From Mauremys mutica (Eukaryota; Chordata; Testudines; Geoemydidae), in assembly GCF_020497125.1 (NCBI RefSeq), contig NC_059073.1, forward strand, positions 21,349,225 to 21,413,224: 64,000 nucleotides of DNA, in the 5' to 3' direction. Position numbers and translations under genes: made by a program. Under the pieces are notes generated by a model. That model saw only the letters and a program-made list of their open reading frames with translations. It did no database searches and was not told the DNA's origin. Below are positions 11,581 through 21,764 of this stretch, one piece after another. Each line of letters opens with the position of its first letter. The first letter of the stretch is position 1.

Positions 11581-11803
11581 CATATATATAGACCAACTTC
11601 ATTTCTTGGCTGTGTGTTGGCCTGCACAGCTTGAAGCCAGTCCAAGATATGCAAGATTTCCCTGACACAAAAATCAGGGCAAGTAGCAAGTGAAGGAAGC
11701 AGCAAAAGGGAGTTAATTCTCACCAACTCTCCACCCCTCAACATCGCCATCCTGTGATTACTACAGATGCTCTGTGTGTCATTTCAGACTGAGCAGAAAC
11801 TAA

Positions 11804-11902
11804 GGTCCAGTCCTGCAAACAATTGAGCATGCGATTGAAACCAGAGAGCCTACTCATGTGAGTACAGCTACACATGTGCATAATTGCTTGCAGGACTGAG
11901 GC
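11804..11902. repeat. Imperfect palindromic repeat (ccagtcctgcaa type)
   Basis: The left end ggtccagtcctgcaaacaat is complementary to the right end attgcttgcaggactgaggc. Similar palindromes with these ends lie at 44713-44822 and 54885-55003. The span could form one hairpin-like structure. The class is unknown to me: it may be a MITE or an old fold-back. Confidence 0.5.
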
Positions 11903-12114
11903 ACAAATCCAAATTATATTTCACCTTTAAATTAAAACAAAACAAGCACCCAATAATTTCATGTGTGGCAGGCTGGAGCAGACGCTACTGTGTGTCTGAG
12001 TTTTTGACATTTTTTCTTCTCTGCCATGACCATTGTGTAGTTCCTTTAAGAAGGAAGGCTGCTCTCGTCCAGGGCCGTCCAGAGTGGGGGGCAAGTGGGG
12101 TAATTTGCCCCAGG

Positions 12115-12373
12115 CAGGGCCGGCTCCAGACCCCAGCGCGCCAAGCATGCGCTTGGGGCGGCGTTTCAGCGGGAGGGCGGGAGGTCCGCCCGAGCCGTGG
12201 GGCCGGCGGACCCTCCACAGGCATGCCTGCGGGAGGTCCGCCCGAGCCGTGGGGCCAGCGGACCCTCCACAGGCACGTCTGCGGGAGGTCTGCCCGAGCC
12301 GCGGGACCGGCGACTGCTAGAGCTTCCCCCCGCGGCGTGCCGCCCTGCTTGGGGCGGCGGAAATCCTAGAGCC
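12115..12373. mobile_element. hAT-like element nested inside element A
   Basis: It starts cagggccggctccaga and ends ggaaatcctagagcc. The 8-bp repeat gccccagg flanks it (12107-12114 and 12374-12381), and removing the insert restores a continuous host reading 'tttgccccaggccctggg'. The left end matches the hAT-like element at 32571 (cagggccagctccagg). The right end lacks the expected terminal gcccctg, probably lost by slippage against the similar TSD. Confidence 0.68.
12177..12314 (+). repeat. 52-bp tandem repeat, about 2.6 copies, inside the nested hAT-like element
   Basis: The start motif gcgggaggtc recurs at 12177, 12229 and 12281, exactly 52 bp apart, with only a few substitutions between units (for example ggccggcgga against ggccagcgga). 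The third copy is partial. The low divergence implies expansion more recent than the insertion itself. Confidence 0.85.
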
Positions 12374-12611
12374 GCCCCAGGCCCTGGGCCCTGCAGGGCC
12401 CCCGCGAGTCCTGGCCCGGCGGCAGCCTGGCTCTTCGGCGGCGGGGGGCCCTTCAGTGCTGCCGAAGACGCGGCGCGACTGAAGGGCCCCCCCGCTACCG
12501 AAATGCCACCTAAGACACAGACTGCCACCGGGTGAGTACAAGCGCCACAGTTCCCCCACTTTGCTCCAGGCCCCCTGAATCCTCTGGGTGGCCCTGCTCT
12601 CGTCTGGTGGT

Positions 12612-13150
12612 CAGGGCCGCCCAGAGGATTCCGGGGGCCCGGGGTCTTCGGCAGCGGGGGGCCCTTCCGTTCCTGGACCCTCCGCCGAAGTGCCCCGAAG
12701 ACCCGCGGCGGGGGCCCCCCCGCCGCCGAATTACCGCCAAAGCGGGACCTGCCGCCGAAGCGCAGCCCGGTCTTCGGCGGTAATTCGGCAGAGGGGGGCC
12801 CCGCCGTGAGTCTTCGGGGCACTTCGGCGGAGGGTCCAGGAATGGAAGGGCCCCCCGCCGCCGAATTACCGCCGAAGACCGAGCTGAACTTCAGCGGCGG
12901 GTCCTGCTCCGTCTTCGGTGGTAATTCGCCAGCGGGGGGTCCTTCCGCCCCGGAGCGGAAGGATCCCCTGCCGGCGAAGACCGGGAGCGGCAGAAGCTCC
13001 TGCGCCCGGCCGCACAAGAGTTTGCCGGGCACCCCGGAGCGAGTGAGGGACCCCGCTCCAGGGGCCCCAAAAAACTCTGGTGGGGGCCCCCGTGGGGCTC
13101 GGGGCCTGGGGCAAATTGCCCCTCTTGCCCCCCCCCTCTGGGCGGCCCTG
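12612..13150. mobile_element. hAT-like nonautonomous element B
   Basis: The left end is cagggccgcccagagg and the right end, read inward, is cagggccgcccagagg as well. The flanks are ctggtggt (12604-12611) and ctggtgta (13151-13158), matching at 6 of 8 positions. The interior has repeated inverted motifs of the form 'cttcggcggtaattcgg' and 'ccgaattaccgccgaag'. It shares ends with element A and lies 15 bp from it, overlapping A's right TSD by one base. No coding capacity. Confidence 0.75.
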
Positions 13151-13159
13151 CTGGTGTAG

Positions 13160-13385
13160 GATGTTTGGCCTAAGGCTTAGCAGACCTAGGTTAAATTCCC
13201 TGCTCTACCACAGGCTGCCTGTATGACCCTAGGCTATCTCTTAGCCTCTCGGTGCCTCAGTAGCCCATCTGCAAAATGGGGATAAAAGCACTGCCCTATC
13301 TCCCAGTGAGACTGTGAAGAAGTCAGGCACTACAGTGATAGGGGCTGTATAAGTAGAGCCTGTATAAGACAGATGCTATTAAAAT
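13160..13385 (+). mobile_element. MIR-type CORE-SINE fragment
   Basis: It shows the MIR progression: 'gttaaattccctgctctacc', '...tgtatgaccctaggctatct', 'cggtgcctcagtagcccatc' and 'tgcaaaatggggataaaagc'. It is old and degraded, on the plus strand, with no visible TSD. Confidence 0.75.
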
Positions 13386-13389
13386 AAAT

Positions 13390-14135
13390 AATAAGGATAA
13401 AAAAGCCACAACTTTACAAAAACACGCACCCTGCTTAAATTCTCTCACTGATTAGTTGCTCAATTCCTATTTTAGTTGGAAAAGTATGTTTTATTGTCAT
13501 TGCTATTTTCCCTTCTTTAACTCTGCATTCACAAGTAATAAACCTATGAAGATGAGACATTTGTATACTTACCCCGACAGTAATATTTTGTCTGAACCCA
13601 TATGCAAATGTTTTATTCATTATCTGCTATCATGCAACGTGGATGATGAAATCATAAACCCGTGCTGTTACACGGCTTATTGGCAAAACTTCGGTCTATA
13701 GTTTAATCTTAATAACACAGCTTACTTCCTTTGATTACATATATGCCTGTTATTAGCTGCCTCCCTCTTTCTCTTGTTAATCTAAATTCTTCATGGCGTT
13801 TGCAGTAATGAATCTCACCATTTTGGTGGGGACTTCGCATATGTCTGTAGGTGGGGGTGGCTGATGCTGGGAAAGGGGGAGATCTAACACTGCAGTCCCC
13901 ATTTCCTCATGGAGGCACCATGCCAACAGAGCTCAGATTTCAACGATGTTGGCCCACTTAGTGGTGCTGAAAAACTCCTTTCCCCTCTTCCTCAGAGTTT
14001 TTGTCTCTTTCCAGGCTGGAATAGTTTGCATGACCAGATCTAAACATGAAAGACCACTGGGATGATATCGGGACGGGGGGAGGGGAAACGATGAGGCTCA
14101 AGATAACCTAACTAGCTGGTTGCCTGTAGGTATCC
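13390..14135. other. No recognised feature
   Basis: AT-rich sequence with small frames only. Nothing recognised. Confidence 0.45.
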
Positions 14136-14136
14136 C

Positions 14137-14175
14137 TGGCAATGTGGTGCGGTGGTTAGAGCACAGGGCTGGGAG
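14137..14175 (+). repeat. tRNA-like SINE head fragment
   Basis: 'ggtggttagagcacagggct' followed by 'gggag' matches the A-box region of MIR-like or tRNA-derived SINEs. It is not followed by a recognisable B-box, so this is only a fragment. Confidence 0.35.
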
Positions 14176-14179
14176 TGTG

Positions 14180-15045
14180 CTGCAGCCCCTGTGTAGCTCT
14201 CCAGTACACAGACTAGACACTTGGTCTGCTTGTAGGGTCCAGGATTTGGCCCAAAGTCTGTCTGTCTGGCCAATGTATTTGTCTGTTTTTCAGTTCAAAT
14301 AGCAGGGCAGGTGGGTAATGACTGTGGGTGTAGCGTCTCTGCTTTGCACCATACCACTAGTGGAATCTAGCCCTAAAGCCAGCACAGCAATGAAGAGGTC
14401 CTCAAGGGTGTAGAACCAGTGTAACACCTCCTACACTGCTCCTCAGCATCTGCTCCTGGCATAAGCAGTGTGGCCAGAGAAAAGATGGCTGAGGCTTCCA
14501 CTGACCTCTGGCTAGCACAGTGGCCACTGGGGCTGTTAGCCGCTGACTTACTTGAGAATAATTCCAGCTGCTTCAGGCTACACTGGGGGATTGGCCTGAC
14601 ACACAACTGTCCCAGGACTGAGAATGCTTAACCCTTTCCACCCCATCTCCTCAGCTACTTTGCAAACAGAGCCAAGGTTGGGTGTGAGCTCATCATTATT
14701 ATCTAATGACTCTTTGGTGAATCATATGAAATCAAGTGGTGGGTCTCTGTGTCCAAATGTCTACATCACAATAACCACTGTGGCCATTGGGACTATTGGT
14801 GACTTGTCGGCAGCGCCAGGAACTGAACAGGCCACAGAGAGTGAACTGCTCTCAACCCGAGACTTAGCTCTGTCCTTCCGAGTCAGGGTGGAGGCATATT
14901 GGCTGGGCAGAGAGAGGAAAATTGCCTTACTACTGCCCGTGCAGTACCTGTCTGATGGCTGCTGCTGCTGCCCTGCATCCATTCTGTGACTAGGAAGGGG
15001 ACTCAAGTTCCAGGACTGTTGGTCCAGCAGTTTTTATCAGCACGG
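14180..15045. other. No recognised feature
   Basis: Ordinary-looking sequence. The frames on the two strands near 14.6-15.0 kb overlap each other and have no domain signature. Confidence 0.4.
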
Positions 15046-15048
15046 AGG

Positions 15049-15177
15049 CCTCGATCCAGCAAAGCACTTAAGCACATGTGTAACTTTCAAACATGCGAGT
15101 AGTCTCATTGACTCCAATGATATGACTCACATACTTAAGTTACACAGATGCTTAAATGCTTTGTTAGAATGGGGCTT
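15049..15177. repeat. Imperfect palindromic repeat
   Basis: 'gatccagcaaagcacttaag' near the left end pairs with 'cttaaatgctttgttagaat' near the right end, around a centre 'cattgactccaatg'. This is the same class of self-complementary repeat as 11804 and 44713. Confidence 0.5.
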
Positions 15178-15179
15178 AA

Positions 15180-16465
15180 ATGCACTAGAAATATAACAAA
15201 ATACGAAATATATTTTTTAAACAAACTTCCCCCCGCCTTAAAAACAAATATATATTCACAGCAAGGATATCCTCTCTACATGGAATACAATTCCAGTATA
15301 TTTTCAGGAAAGTAAATCAAAAGATTATCTTTCAGGGCCAGTGCAAATGCCAGAATTAGGGGGTGTGGTAAAAGGATTTCTTTCCCTCTTCCAGAGCTGG
15401 ATGAAATGCCTGACACAGCTGTTCACTCACTATTCTTACGAGAGGGAGGAATCTCACCAGATGTTGTTCATTTCCTCTCTTGCTGTGTGGCCAGCTCTCT
15501 GTTGTACAGAGGATGCAGGGGGAAGGGGAGAATCTCTGGCTAAATTACACAACTAGGGCCTAATGTGGGAATTTTGGGTGGGTGAGGAATGCAAGAGCAG
15601 ACCCTGACTAGCAAAGCTGGATGCTGGAAGGGCTGAGAACACTCATTCACTCATCTGATTCATCCACCACAGAACCCTGAAAATTCCAGTGTTCCGTGGT
15701 TCAACGTATGATTATTTTATGAGTTATCAAAAAAGCTAAATTATTCCATAAGAAGACAGGGAGGTTATGGAAGGAGTGAACAGTAGCAGACAAGCCATTG
15801 ATTCAAAGACTCACAGCTGCAGGGGAGGTTGTGCAACCCTCCGCTATGGTATTGACACTTCCTTGCATTAGCCCCTTTGAGGAGTAACGACATGCACAGT
15901 CTAGCGCTCAGTGACTTCTTGTTGGTGCTGTTTTTATTAGAACCTCTCTGGGAGATGTAGAGCGCAAGTTTGCAGGCTATCCATTACTCACTAGTGGTGC
16001 AGCTACCAGTATGATGTGGGGCAGGTATCTTTGGTGGCTCGTGACTGAATAGTTTCCTGGTAGATGTGTATGGGATTTGAGGGATCAAGAGAGTGAAGTT
16101 GGGAAACAGGCTCGGAAGTGATATGCCAATACCTGCTTCACAGGGATTGAAGGTAGCTTTAATTAGCTCATTTGGAGGCTTACTTAATGTTTATAAATTG
16201 CTATGAAATCCTTGTATCAAAGTGCACTGAGACTCACTATTTTAGAGATAAAATCTATTGGCACAGTATTTGTCTCTATTTCCCTGCAAAATGTCTAATG
16301 GCCAGTCCTGCGCAATGTCAATGGACCGAGTCAGCTTGTCTGTGTAGTAGTGGTGGAGCTGCTGCCACCAGGGATTAGGGCTCAGGAGAGGTGATGTAAC
16401 TGCATACAAAAAGCTGGGGTTGGGAGGAGAAACGAGAGTGAAAATGCATTATTTCTTCAGCCACA
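15180..16465. other. No recognised feature
   Basis: No repeat boundary, exon or RNA gene could be identified. Confidence 0.4.
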
Positions 16466-16469
16466 GTGA

Positions 16470-16795
16470 AGGTCTCTGCACACTGCAAAGAAAAAAAAAA
16501 GGTGCACACTTAACTTGTGTTAAAATAGCAGTGCAGACATAGCAACTCCGCTTTTAACTTGGGTCAGTTAACTCAGGTTAAAATAACAGCGCAGATGCAG
16601 CAACTTGTCTTTTAACTCTGGTTAGCCGCTTGAGTTCAGCCTCAGGCTGCCTGAGCGGCTTGATTGAACTGGGGCTGCTAACCTAAGTTAAAAGCCTACT
16701 GCCGTGTCTTCACTGCTGTTTTAACCCAAGTTAGTTACCGTGGGTTAGCTAAACTGAATTAAGAACACATCATTTTTCTCAGTGTAGAGGTACCC
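16470..16795. mobile_element. Harbinger-like MITE with TGA flanks and repeated 'ttaactt...ggtta' interior
   Basis: The ends are aggtctctgcacactgcaaag on the left and, read inward from the right, gggtacctctacactgagaa. The flanking triplet TGA appears at 16467-16469 and 16796-16798. The interior consists of repeated inverted motifs around 'aacttgggtcagttaac' and 'gttttaacccaagttag'. The 'tctacactg' ends relate it to the other 3-bp-TSD MITEs here. No coding capacity. Confidence 0.65.
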
Positions 16796-17027
16796 TGAGA
16801 GGATATAACCAGAAGAGTAACAAGCTGGTGGTGGGCAGAGGGAATATCCCCACTGGTAGCTGCCTCTAAATTCTGGAGTCAGATCTGCATTTTGGTGCTT
16901 GTTCTCAGCCTGGCAATAGCTAAAAGAAGCCCAGTAAAGACTGGACTTCTAGTCCAAGGGTAGGAAGCAGAACTACTTTTCACTACTCTACAATGCAACG
17001 AAGTTCATAATGCAACAAAGTTCATAG

Positions 17028-17133
17028 GCAAAATTCTGCTCTAAGTTAAAGCAGTAGAAATCTCAAGTAACCTAAGGTCAATAGAATTACTCGAGATTTA
17101 CACTGATGTAACTCAGAGCAGAACTGGCTGTCA
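17028..17133. repeat. Imperfect palindromic repeat (gattctgctct type)
   Basis: 'aaattctgctctaagttaaa' on the left pairs with 'taactcagagcagaactgg' on the right. It belongs to the same family as 17775-17868, 46376-46482 and 48418-48515. Confidence 0.5.
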
Positions 17134-17554
17134 GATTTTTAAAAGGACTATATAACTTTGTATTCGTCCTTGCCTCCCTGGGCTCACTCTTTCTATGACT
17201 GCCTTAGACTCACCCCTGAATTTGGTCCAGTAGAATTATACTGCTGTAAATCTGGTCTGCCATCTTTATCTTACACTGTTTAAAAATTTTTTAAATTAAA
17301 ACTTTTAACTTTTAAAAACACCCCAACTCTTAAGTTTTAATTTTTAAAAGTTTTGCATTAATGTTTTGGGCCAGAGGAGAGCAAAAATACTCTCATGAGG
17401 AGAAAAATAACAAATAAATTCATTCTGGATAGGCAGAAGCACAACCGGTGAATAATTCACACCTATACCACCACTGTCATTGAGATGTGATAACCATCTA
17501 CTAATATTTGAACAGGAAAAAAATCAAGGTGTGAGAGAGAGAGCAGGGATGTTT

Positions 17555-17700
17555 AGATCAACCTCTAAGTAACGGGGTTTAGGAGGAGAAGTTCCCTGGG
17601 GCCTGCTCCAGAGTTTCTTCCTGTGATGTTGCCAGTATAGTCATGGGTAGGATACTGGGCTACACGGACCTCTGGTCTGATCCAGAATGGTAGTTCATAG
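17555..17700 (+). mobile_element. CR1 LINE 3' end fragment
   Basis: It ends in 'ggtaggatactgggctacac' and 'ggacctctggtctgatccag', the CR1 3' UTR signature that also terminates the element at 41455-42023. No 5' part remains. Confidence 0.7.
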
Positions 17701-17774
17701 TTTAAGGTGTCATAATGGGAGGGGTATAGCTATTTAGGAGCATTGAGATGAAAATTAATAAAGGAAAATGTAGG

Positions 17775-17868
17775 GCATGATTCTGCTCTCAAGGCATTCA
17801 GAGTAAATCTATTGAAATGAATGGAGTTACTCTGGATTTCCACCACTATGTAAGAACACAATTTGATC
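17775..17868. repeat. Imperfect palindromic repeat
   Basis: 'gggcatgattctgctctcaa' followed by 'attgaaatgaatggagttac'. A degraded copy of the gattctgctct/cattgacttcaatg family. Confidence 0.4.
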
Positions 17869-17919
17869 ATTAAATGGAATATCAGGAACAATTCTTTAGC
17901 AATGAATGCAATAGTCTCA

Positions 17920-18030
17920 CAACGGAAGTGGTTATCTTAGACTATGATGAAGGTACTCATTCTGCATTTCCAATGAGGATGGACTAGAAGACCTAATACT
18001 TTCTCATATCAATCATCTCTTCCTTATTTT
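17920..18030 (+). mobile_element. CR1-like 3' end fragment
   Basis: 'gaggatggactagaagacct' followed by 'aatactttctcatatcaat' resembles the CR1 ending 'gatggactagatgacctaataggtcc...'. Short and degraded. Confidence 0.45.
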
Positions 18031-18034
18031 CAAA

Positions 18035-19160
18035 GTGGATCCCTGGAGTGGTTGCCTTAAGACACAATCTCTCTTCATACTAATTGCCTATTTCTTTGCA
18101 ATTCTAATCGAACACAGGTGACCAGTCACATTGTTCCACTAGTGTGTTCTGAACATCACCTAGTGGATTGATTACTTGCTATGGTTTGCAAACTGTCTTA
18201 TCTAATCTATCTGGTTATCACACAATCAGCACCTGTTTCTTCAGAGTCAAAGCTGGAATCTTCCACACTTTCTGCAAACAGCTCATTAATATCACAGAAT
18301 TTCAGCAAATGCATGTGCAGTTGGAAGTTACAGTTAAGATTACATGGAAAAAAGTGACACGAGCAGCTGTTGTATTTTTAACAAAATTTGGTCACTGCGG
18401 ATATGAAACCTGAGAACTTGCATAAGAGACCCGCTCCACTGAGCGTTGGTTTAGTCCACAGAGCAGCTGCACAAAGTGGGGCCATCTCAATTCTTTTCTG
18501 GAACTCCTTGTCTGGGGAATTGTGGCTGTAGATTCCCGAGGGCCCCCTGGTGTTTTGCACAATCTATCTTTAGAGAAGTGCAAGTTCATTTCTGAGAAGG
18601 GCACTGGCTTTGAGCAGGGACTACCTCTAAACTGACAAACCACTTCCTGCAATCGTTAACTGAATTAAGAGGTTGCTGCCCCTGTCAGCCCTCCTTAACA
18701 GTCCCCTCTCCCCCCCCCTGCCCACTTGGCTTGGCATCAAAAATGACTGGTAAAGACTAAAGGACATGGAAGGCTGAAGTGATAGCAGTAATTCAGTGAG
18801 AAAACAGCACCTCCTCCAAGGCGTTGAGGTAATTTCAGCCTCTCTCTTACTCAGTGTTGGCTAATCCTTGGAATGAATGTACCTTATACACACCTGCATC
18901 AGATGCTCACTTCTTATTACTGATGGTGTGTTTCCCCAAATTCAGTGCATTAGGATTTTGATTATTGTCATATGGGCCAAATCCTGAGAGTCGTAAAGCA
19001 TCTGCACCACCCATGGACTTTAGCACCAGTTGTTAGTACTCAGCATCTCTCTAGATTTTGGTCCTTAGGGTCTGTTCTTGCTCCCATTATAGTCAGTGGC
19101 AAAACTCTGTTAACTTCAATGGTGCATGACTGAGACCTTAGAGAATTGGGTCATATGAGG
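18035..19160. other. No recognised feature
   Basis: Only a short palindromic-repeat-like phrase near 19080-19145 (cccattatagtcagtgg ... aacttcaatgg) stands out. Confidence 0.4.
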
Positions 19161-19164
19161 CCAC

Positions 19165-19400
19165 TCTCAGTCTATCCACTCTGTCTTTTTGCAAGGCTAA
19201 CATCTACTACTGTCTTCTATAACCCACTGCTGAATATGTGTAGTGATGGTGCCTCAGACATGTATATCATCAGTTTAATTGGTGTGACGATTAAGATATT
19301 TTCCCAATATTTAGCCTAAAACTTTTCTCCTTTAGCTTCAGGCTACTGGTTCCACCACGTATCAAGAAACAAATTCTTCAGGGAGGGCTCAGCCACTACT
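19165..19400 (-). mobile_element. Probable CR1 LINE fragment, degraded
   Basis: On the plus strand, 'gtagtgatggtgcctcagac', 'aatatttagcctaaaact' and 'cttctcctttagcttcaggc' follow the order seen in reverse-complemented CR1 ORF2/3' sequences. Divergence is high, so the assignment is tentative. Confidence 0.4.
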
Positions 19401-19850
19401 GGGACATAGAGTGTCAGACTCTTTTTCTGTAATAAGGTTGCAGAAAATAAAAAGCAAGAAGAGAAAAGTACACTTTAAAACATTTCAGTTATCGATGAGT
19501 GAATTGCTTTGAGTTAAGTTTTTTCTATTATTCTTTAATAATTAATATCAATATTGAAAAATTCTTCTGGTTCACTCCCATTGGACAAATAGTTGTTATA
19601 ATTACATAGTATCCCCCATTATACAATCCTGCTTACTTTTATTTGGAGACGAGCTCCATTAAGACACCAATTTTTATAGTTTCCTTGAATGCTCACGTAA
19701 GACAGGTTTCACGTCTGTCTGTCTGTTTGCCTGTTGCAAGCCGTATAGAAAGTCATTTTGAATATTGCTACGCAAATGTAATTAAGGTTTTGTCATTGCA
19801 GACATATATCTCAAATCAGTTGCTTTGCTACTTTGCGTTGCCACAAGTAT

Positions 19851-20133
19851 GGGCTTATCTTCACCACGGGATAAAGTGTCACTGCTGTGATCGATGCAGT
19901 GGGCATTGATTTAGTGGGTCTGGTGAAGACGTGATAAGTTGATGGGAGAGCGCTCTCCTATCGACTTCAGTACTCCACCTCCCTGAGAAGCAGAAGCTAT
20001 ATCAATGGGAGAGTGTGTTCTGTCAACATAGCACGGTGTAGACACTACTGTGTAAGTCGATCTAAGCTACGTCAACTTAAGTTACATATCTTACATAACT
20101 TAGATTGATTTACCTTGTTAGTGTAGACCAACT
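19851..20133. mobile_element. Harbinger-like MITE related to 2818 and 31467
   Basis: It starts gggcttatcttcaccac (compare gggcttgtctacattac at 31467) and ends gtgtagaccaact. The interior includes 'gatgggagagcgctctccta', itself a hairpin, and 'gtcgatctaagctacgtcaa'. The flanking triplet is not clearly duplicated. Old copy without coding capacity. Confidence 0.6.
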
Positions 20134-20176
20134 CCTCTCACAAGCCAAAGTCAAGCGACCCGTCGGGAGGGGCAGA

Positions 20177-20351
20177 CAGGGCTGCTGAGAGTGGGTTCAA
20201 GCCCCGGTGAAAAAATTTTTCGGGCCCCCCCAGCAAGGGCGGACTGGCTAAACAGGGCTGACAAAGCCAGGGAAGCCAGGCCCGAAGCCCTCTTCCGGAC
20301 CGCCAGGCCACGGTAATTTGTACGGGCTTCCCCCCGCTCTCGTCGGCCCTG
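20177..20351. mobile_element. hAT-like MITE with a perfect 8-bp TSD
   Basis: The ends are cagggctgctgagag and ...cgtcggccctg. A perfect direct repeat ggggcaga flanks it (20169-20176 and 20352-20359). It is 175 bp long and internally GC-rich, with 'gtgaaaaaatttttcgggcc'. It interrupts the DNA just before a MIR fragment. It has no coding capacity. Confidence 0.8.
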
Positions 20352-20364
20352 GGGGCAGAGACGA

Positions 20365-20455
20365 CTTTAGGCAGGAACTCAGTAGCAAAGCCAGGACTAG
20401 AGCCAGGTATTCTGACTGCTAATGCTGTGCTTTAACCAGCAGAGTATATTGCTAC
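20365..20455 (-). mobile_element. MIR-type SINE fragment
   Basis: 'aggactagagccaggtattc' and 'tgctttaaccagcagagtat' match the reverse complement of the tRNA-like head of MIR ('...tggttaaagcac...'). Confidence 0.5.
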
Positions 20456-20855
20456 TTCAGTAAGGCTTGAGCTTGTGCATCTCACTGGACCATGTCTTCG
20501 TCTGGTCACCGTCATCAGCAGGCTGCAATGCAAACCCCTTTGAGTCTGATTCCTCACAACTAGTGGATGGAAACAAGGGACTGTTTAAAACAAACATATG
20601 ACAACAGAGAGCTCAGACCACCCCACCCATAGACTACCTTTAGCTCAACAACAAACAATGAATTTCGGGGAAGGACACGGATAACATCCAGCCTCTCAAG
20701 AAAACACAAATATTGCTCCCAACCAAACTACTTGGAGCCCACCAGTCACTCAGCTTATCTAAACTGTCCACTACATAAGAGGCTGGCAGCTTCCTGTCAT
20801 TAGAAAGAAGTTACACCCTTGATCGTCCCAGCAGAGATGTAAACAGGCACACTAT

Positions 20856-20856
20856 G

Positions 20857-20887
<31 letters not shown>

Positions 20888-20888
20888 C
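20856..20888. repeat. (CT)n-(CA)n microsatellite
   Basis: A run of CT dinucleotides passes directly into a run of CA dinucleotides. Confidence 0.95.
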
Positions 20889-21289
20889 ATCTCTTTACTT
20901 GTCAGGGAAGCTTGATTCCTAGATTTGTATATGAGGATGATGGGGCAGGTAGAGGGAATCCACAGCTGCAAACTACTTCAGGTCTGACCTTGATTGGTGC
21001 TAAGCACAGGCACTAAGCATCTCTCTGCATCAACCTTTACCTTCATCTTTTGGGTCTTACTACAGATATTGCTAGTTTTGGTTTCAGCACAATTAACTGT
21101 CTATCCAGGGGGTTTCTATAGTACCCAGCTATATAGCCTAAGCACCTCCTACACACATTGGAACTGCAGACACACATGAAAAAGCATTTATCTGACAGGA
21201 TTTTAAAAGTCACACAAGAAAATGTATTAATACAAACTATAAATATATAGGCAGCTGCAACTAAATATTGAGTCAAGTAGCAAAATCGT

Positions 21290-21715
21290 GAGACTAGAGC
21301 TAGTTAAAATTTTTCAAATAAAAATTATTTTGGATGCCAAATTGCTTCTTTCAAAATTGATTTTTTTTTCAAAAAAATTCCCATTTTCAAATTTTTGTGT
21401 GAAAATTCTATTTTTTTATAAATCTTTCAGTACTTTTAAAAATGCTTCATTTCTGCTCCATTGTTTGGTTTTGCCTTCATTTCTCTCTTTCCTCTTTTCT
21501 TTCCTCCTCTCCCTTTCCCCCCACTCTCTCCAATCATTTTTAAAAATTGTTGTTGTTGTTTTTGCACTGGAGAAAAAAAAAGGAAAAACATTGAAAAATG
21601 TTTTTAAAAATCAAGAAAGGTACTGACAAAAAATAGAAAAATGAGTCCATTTTGAACCCTGTGAATTGAAAACAATTTTGAAGTTGTTGCAAATTCATTT
21701 TTGACCATCTACAAT
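21290..21715. repeat. A/T-rich interspersed repeat (uncertain family)
   Basis: It begins 'gagctagttaaaatttttca' and consists of many 'aaaatttt', 'gaaaat' and 'tttttcaaaa' blocks, with a pyrimidine stretch at about 21480-21535. It resembles 2075-2236. I cannot name it or show a TSD. Confidence 0.35.
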
Positions 21716-21764
21716 AAATACATTTCAAATTCATTTCTTTAAAAAATAAGAACTTAATTAATAA

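Larger units (their letters stand above)
12070..12596. mobile_element. hAT-like nonautonomous element A, perfect 8-bp TSD
   Basis: The termini are cagggccgtccagag on the left and, read inward from the right, cagggccacccagagg. A perfect 8-bp direct repeat ctctcgtc occurs at 12062-12069 and 12597-12604. CAGGG...CCCTG ends with 8-bp duplications define the hAT superfamily. The interior is very GC-rich and includes a second, nested element (12115-12373). There is no transposase. The open frames across it are compositional. Confidence 0.82.

Noticed and set aside
12166..13032. The longest frame in the window, 288 codons on the minus strand
   Set aside because: It crosses the boundaries of two separate hAT-like insertions and the 52-bp tandem repeat, and its proline, glycine and arginine-rich product reflects GC-rich palindromes.
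12070..13150. Possible CpG island of a host gene
   Set aside because: The GC-rich sequence is fully accounted for by two adjacent hAT-like elements with 8-bp target duplications.
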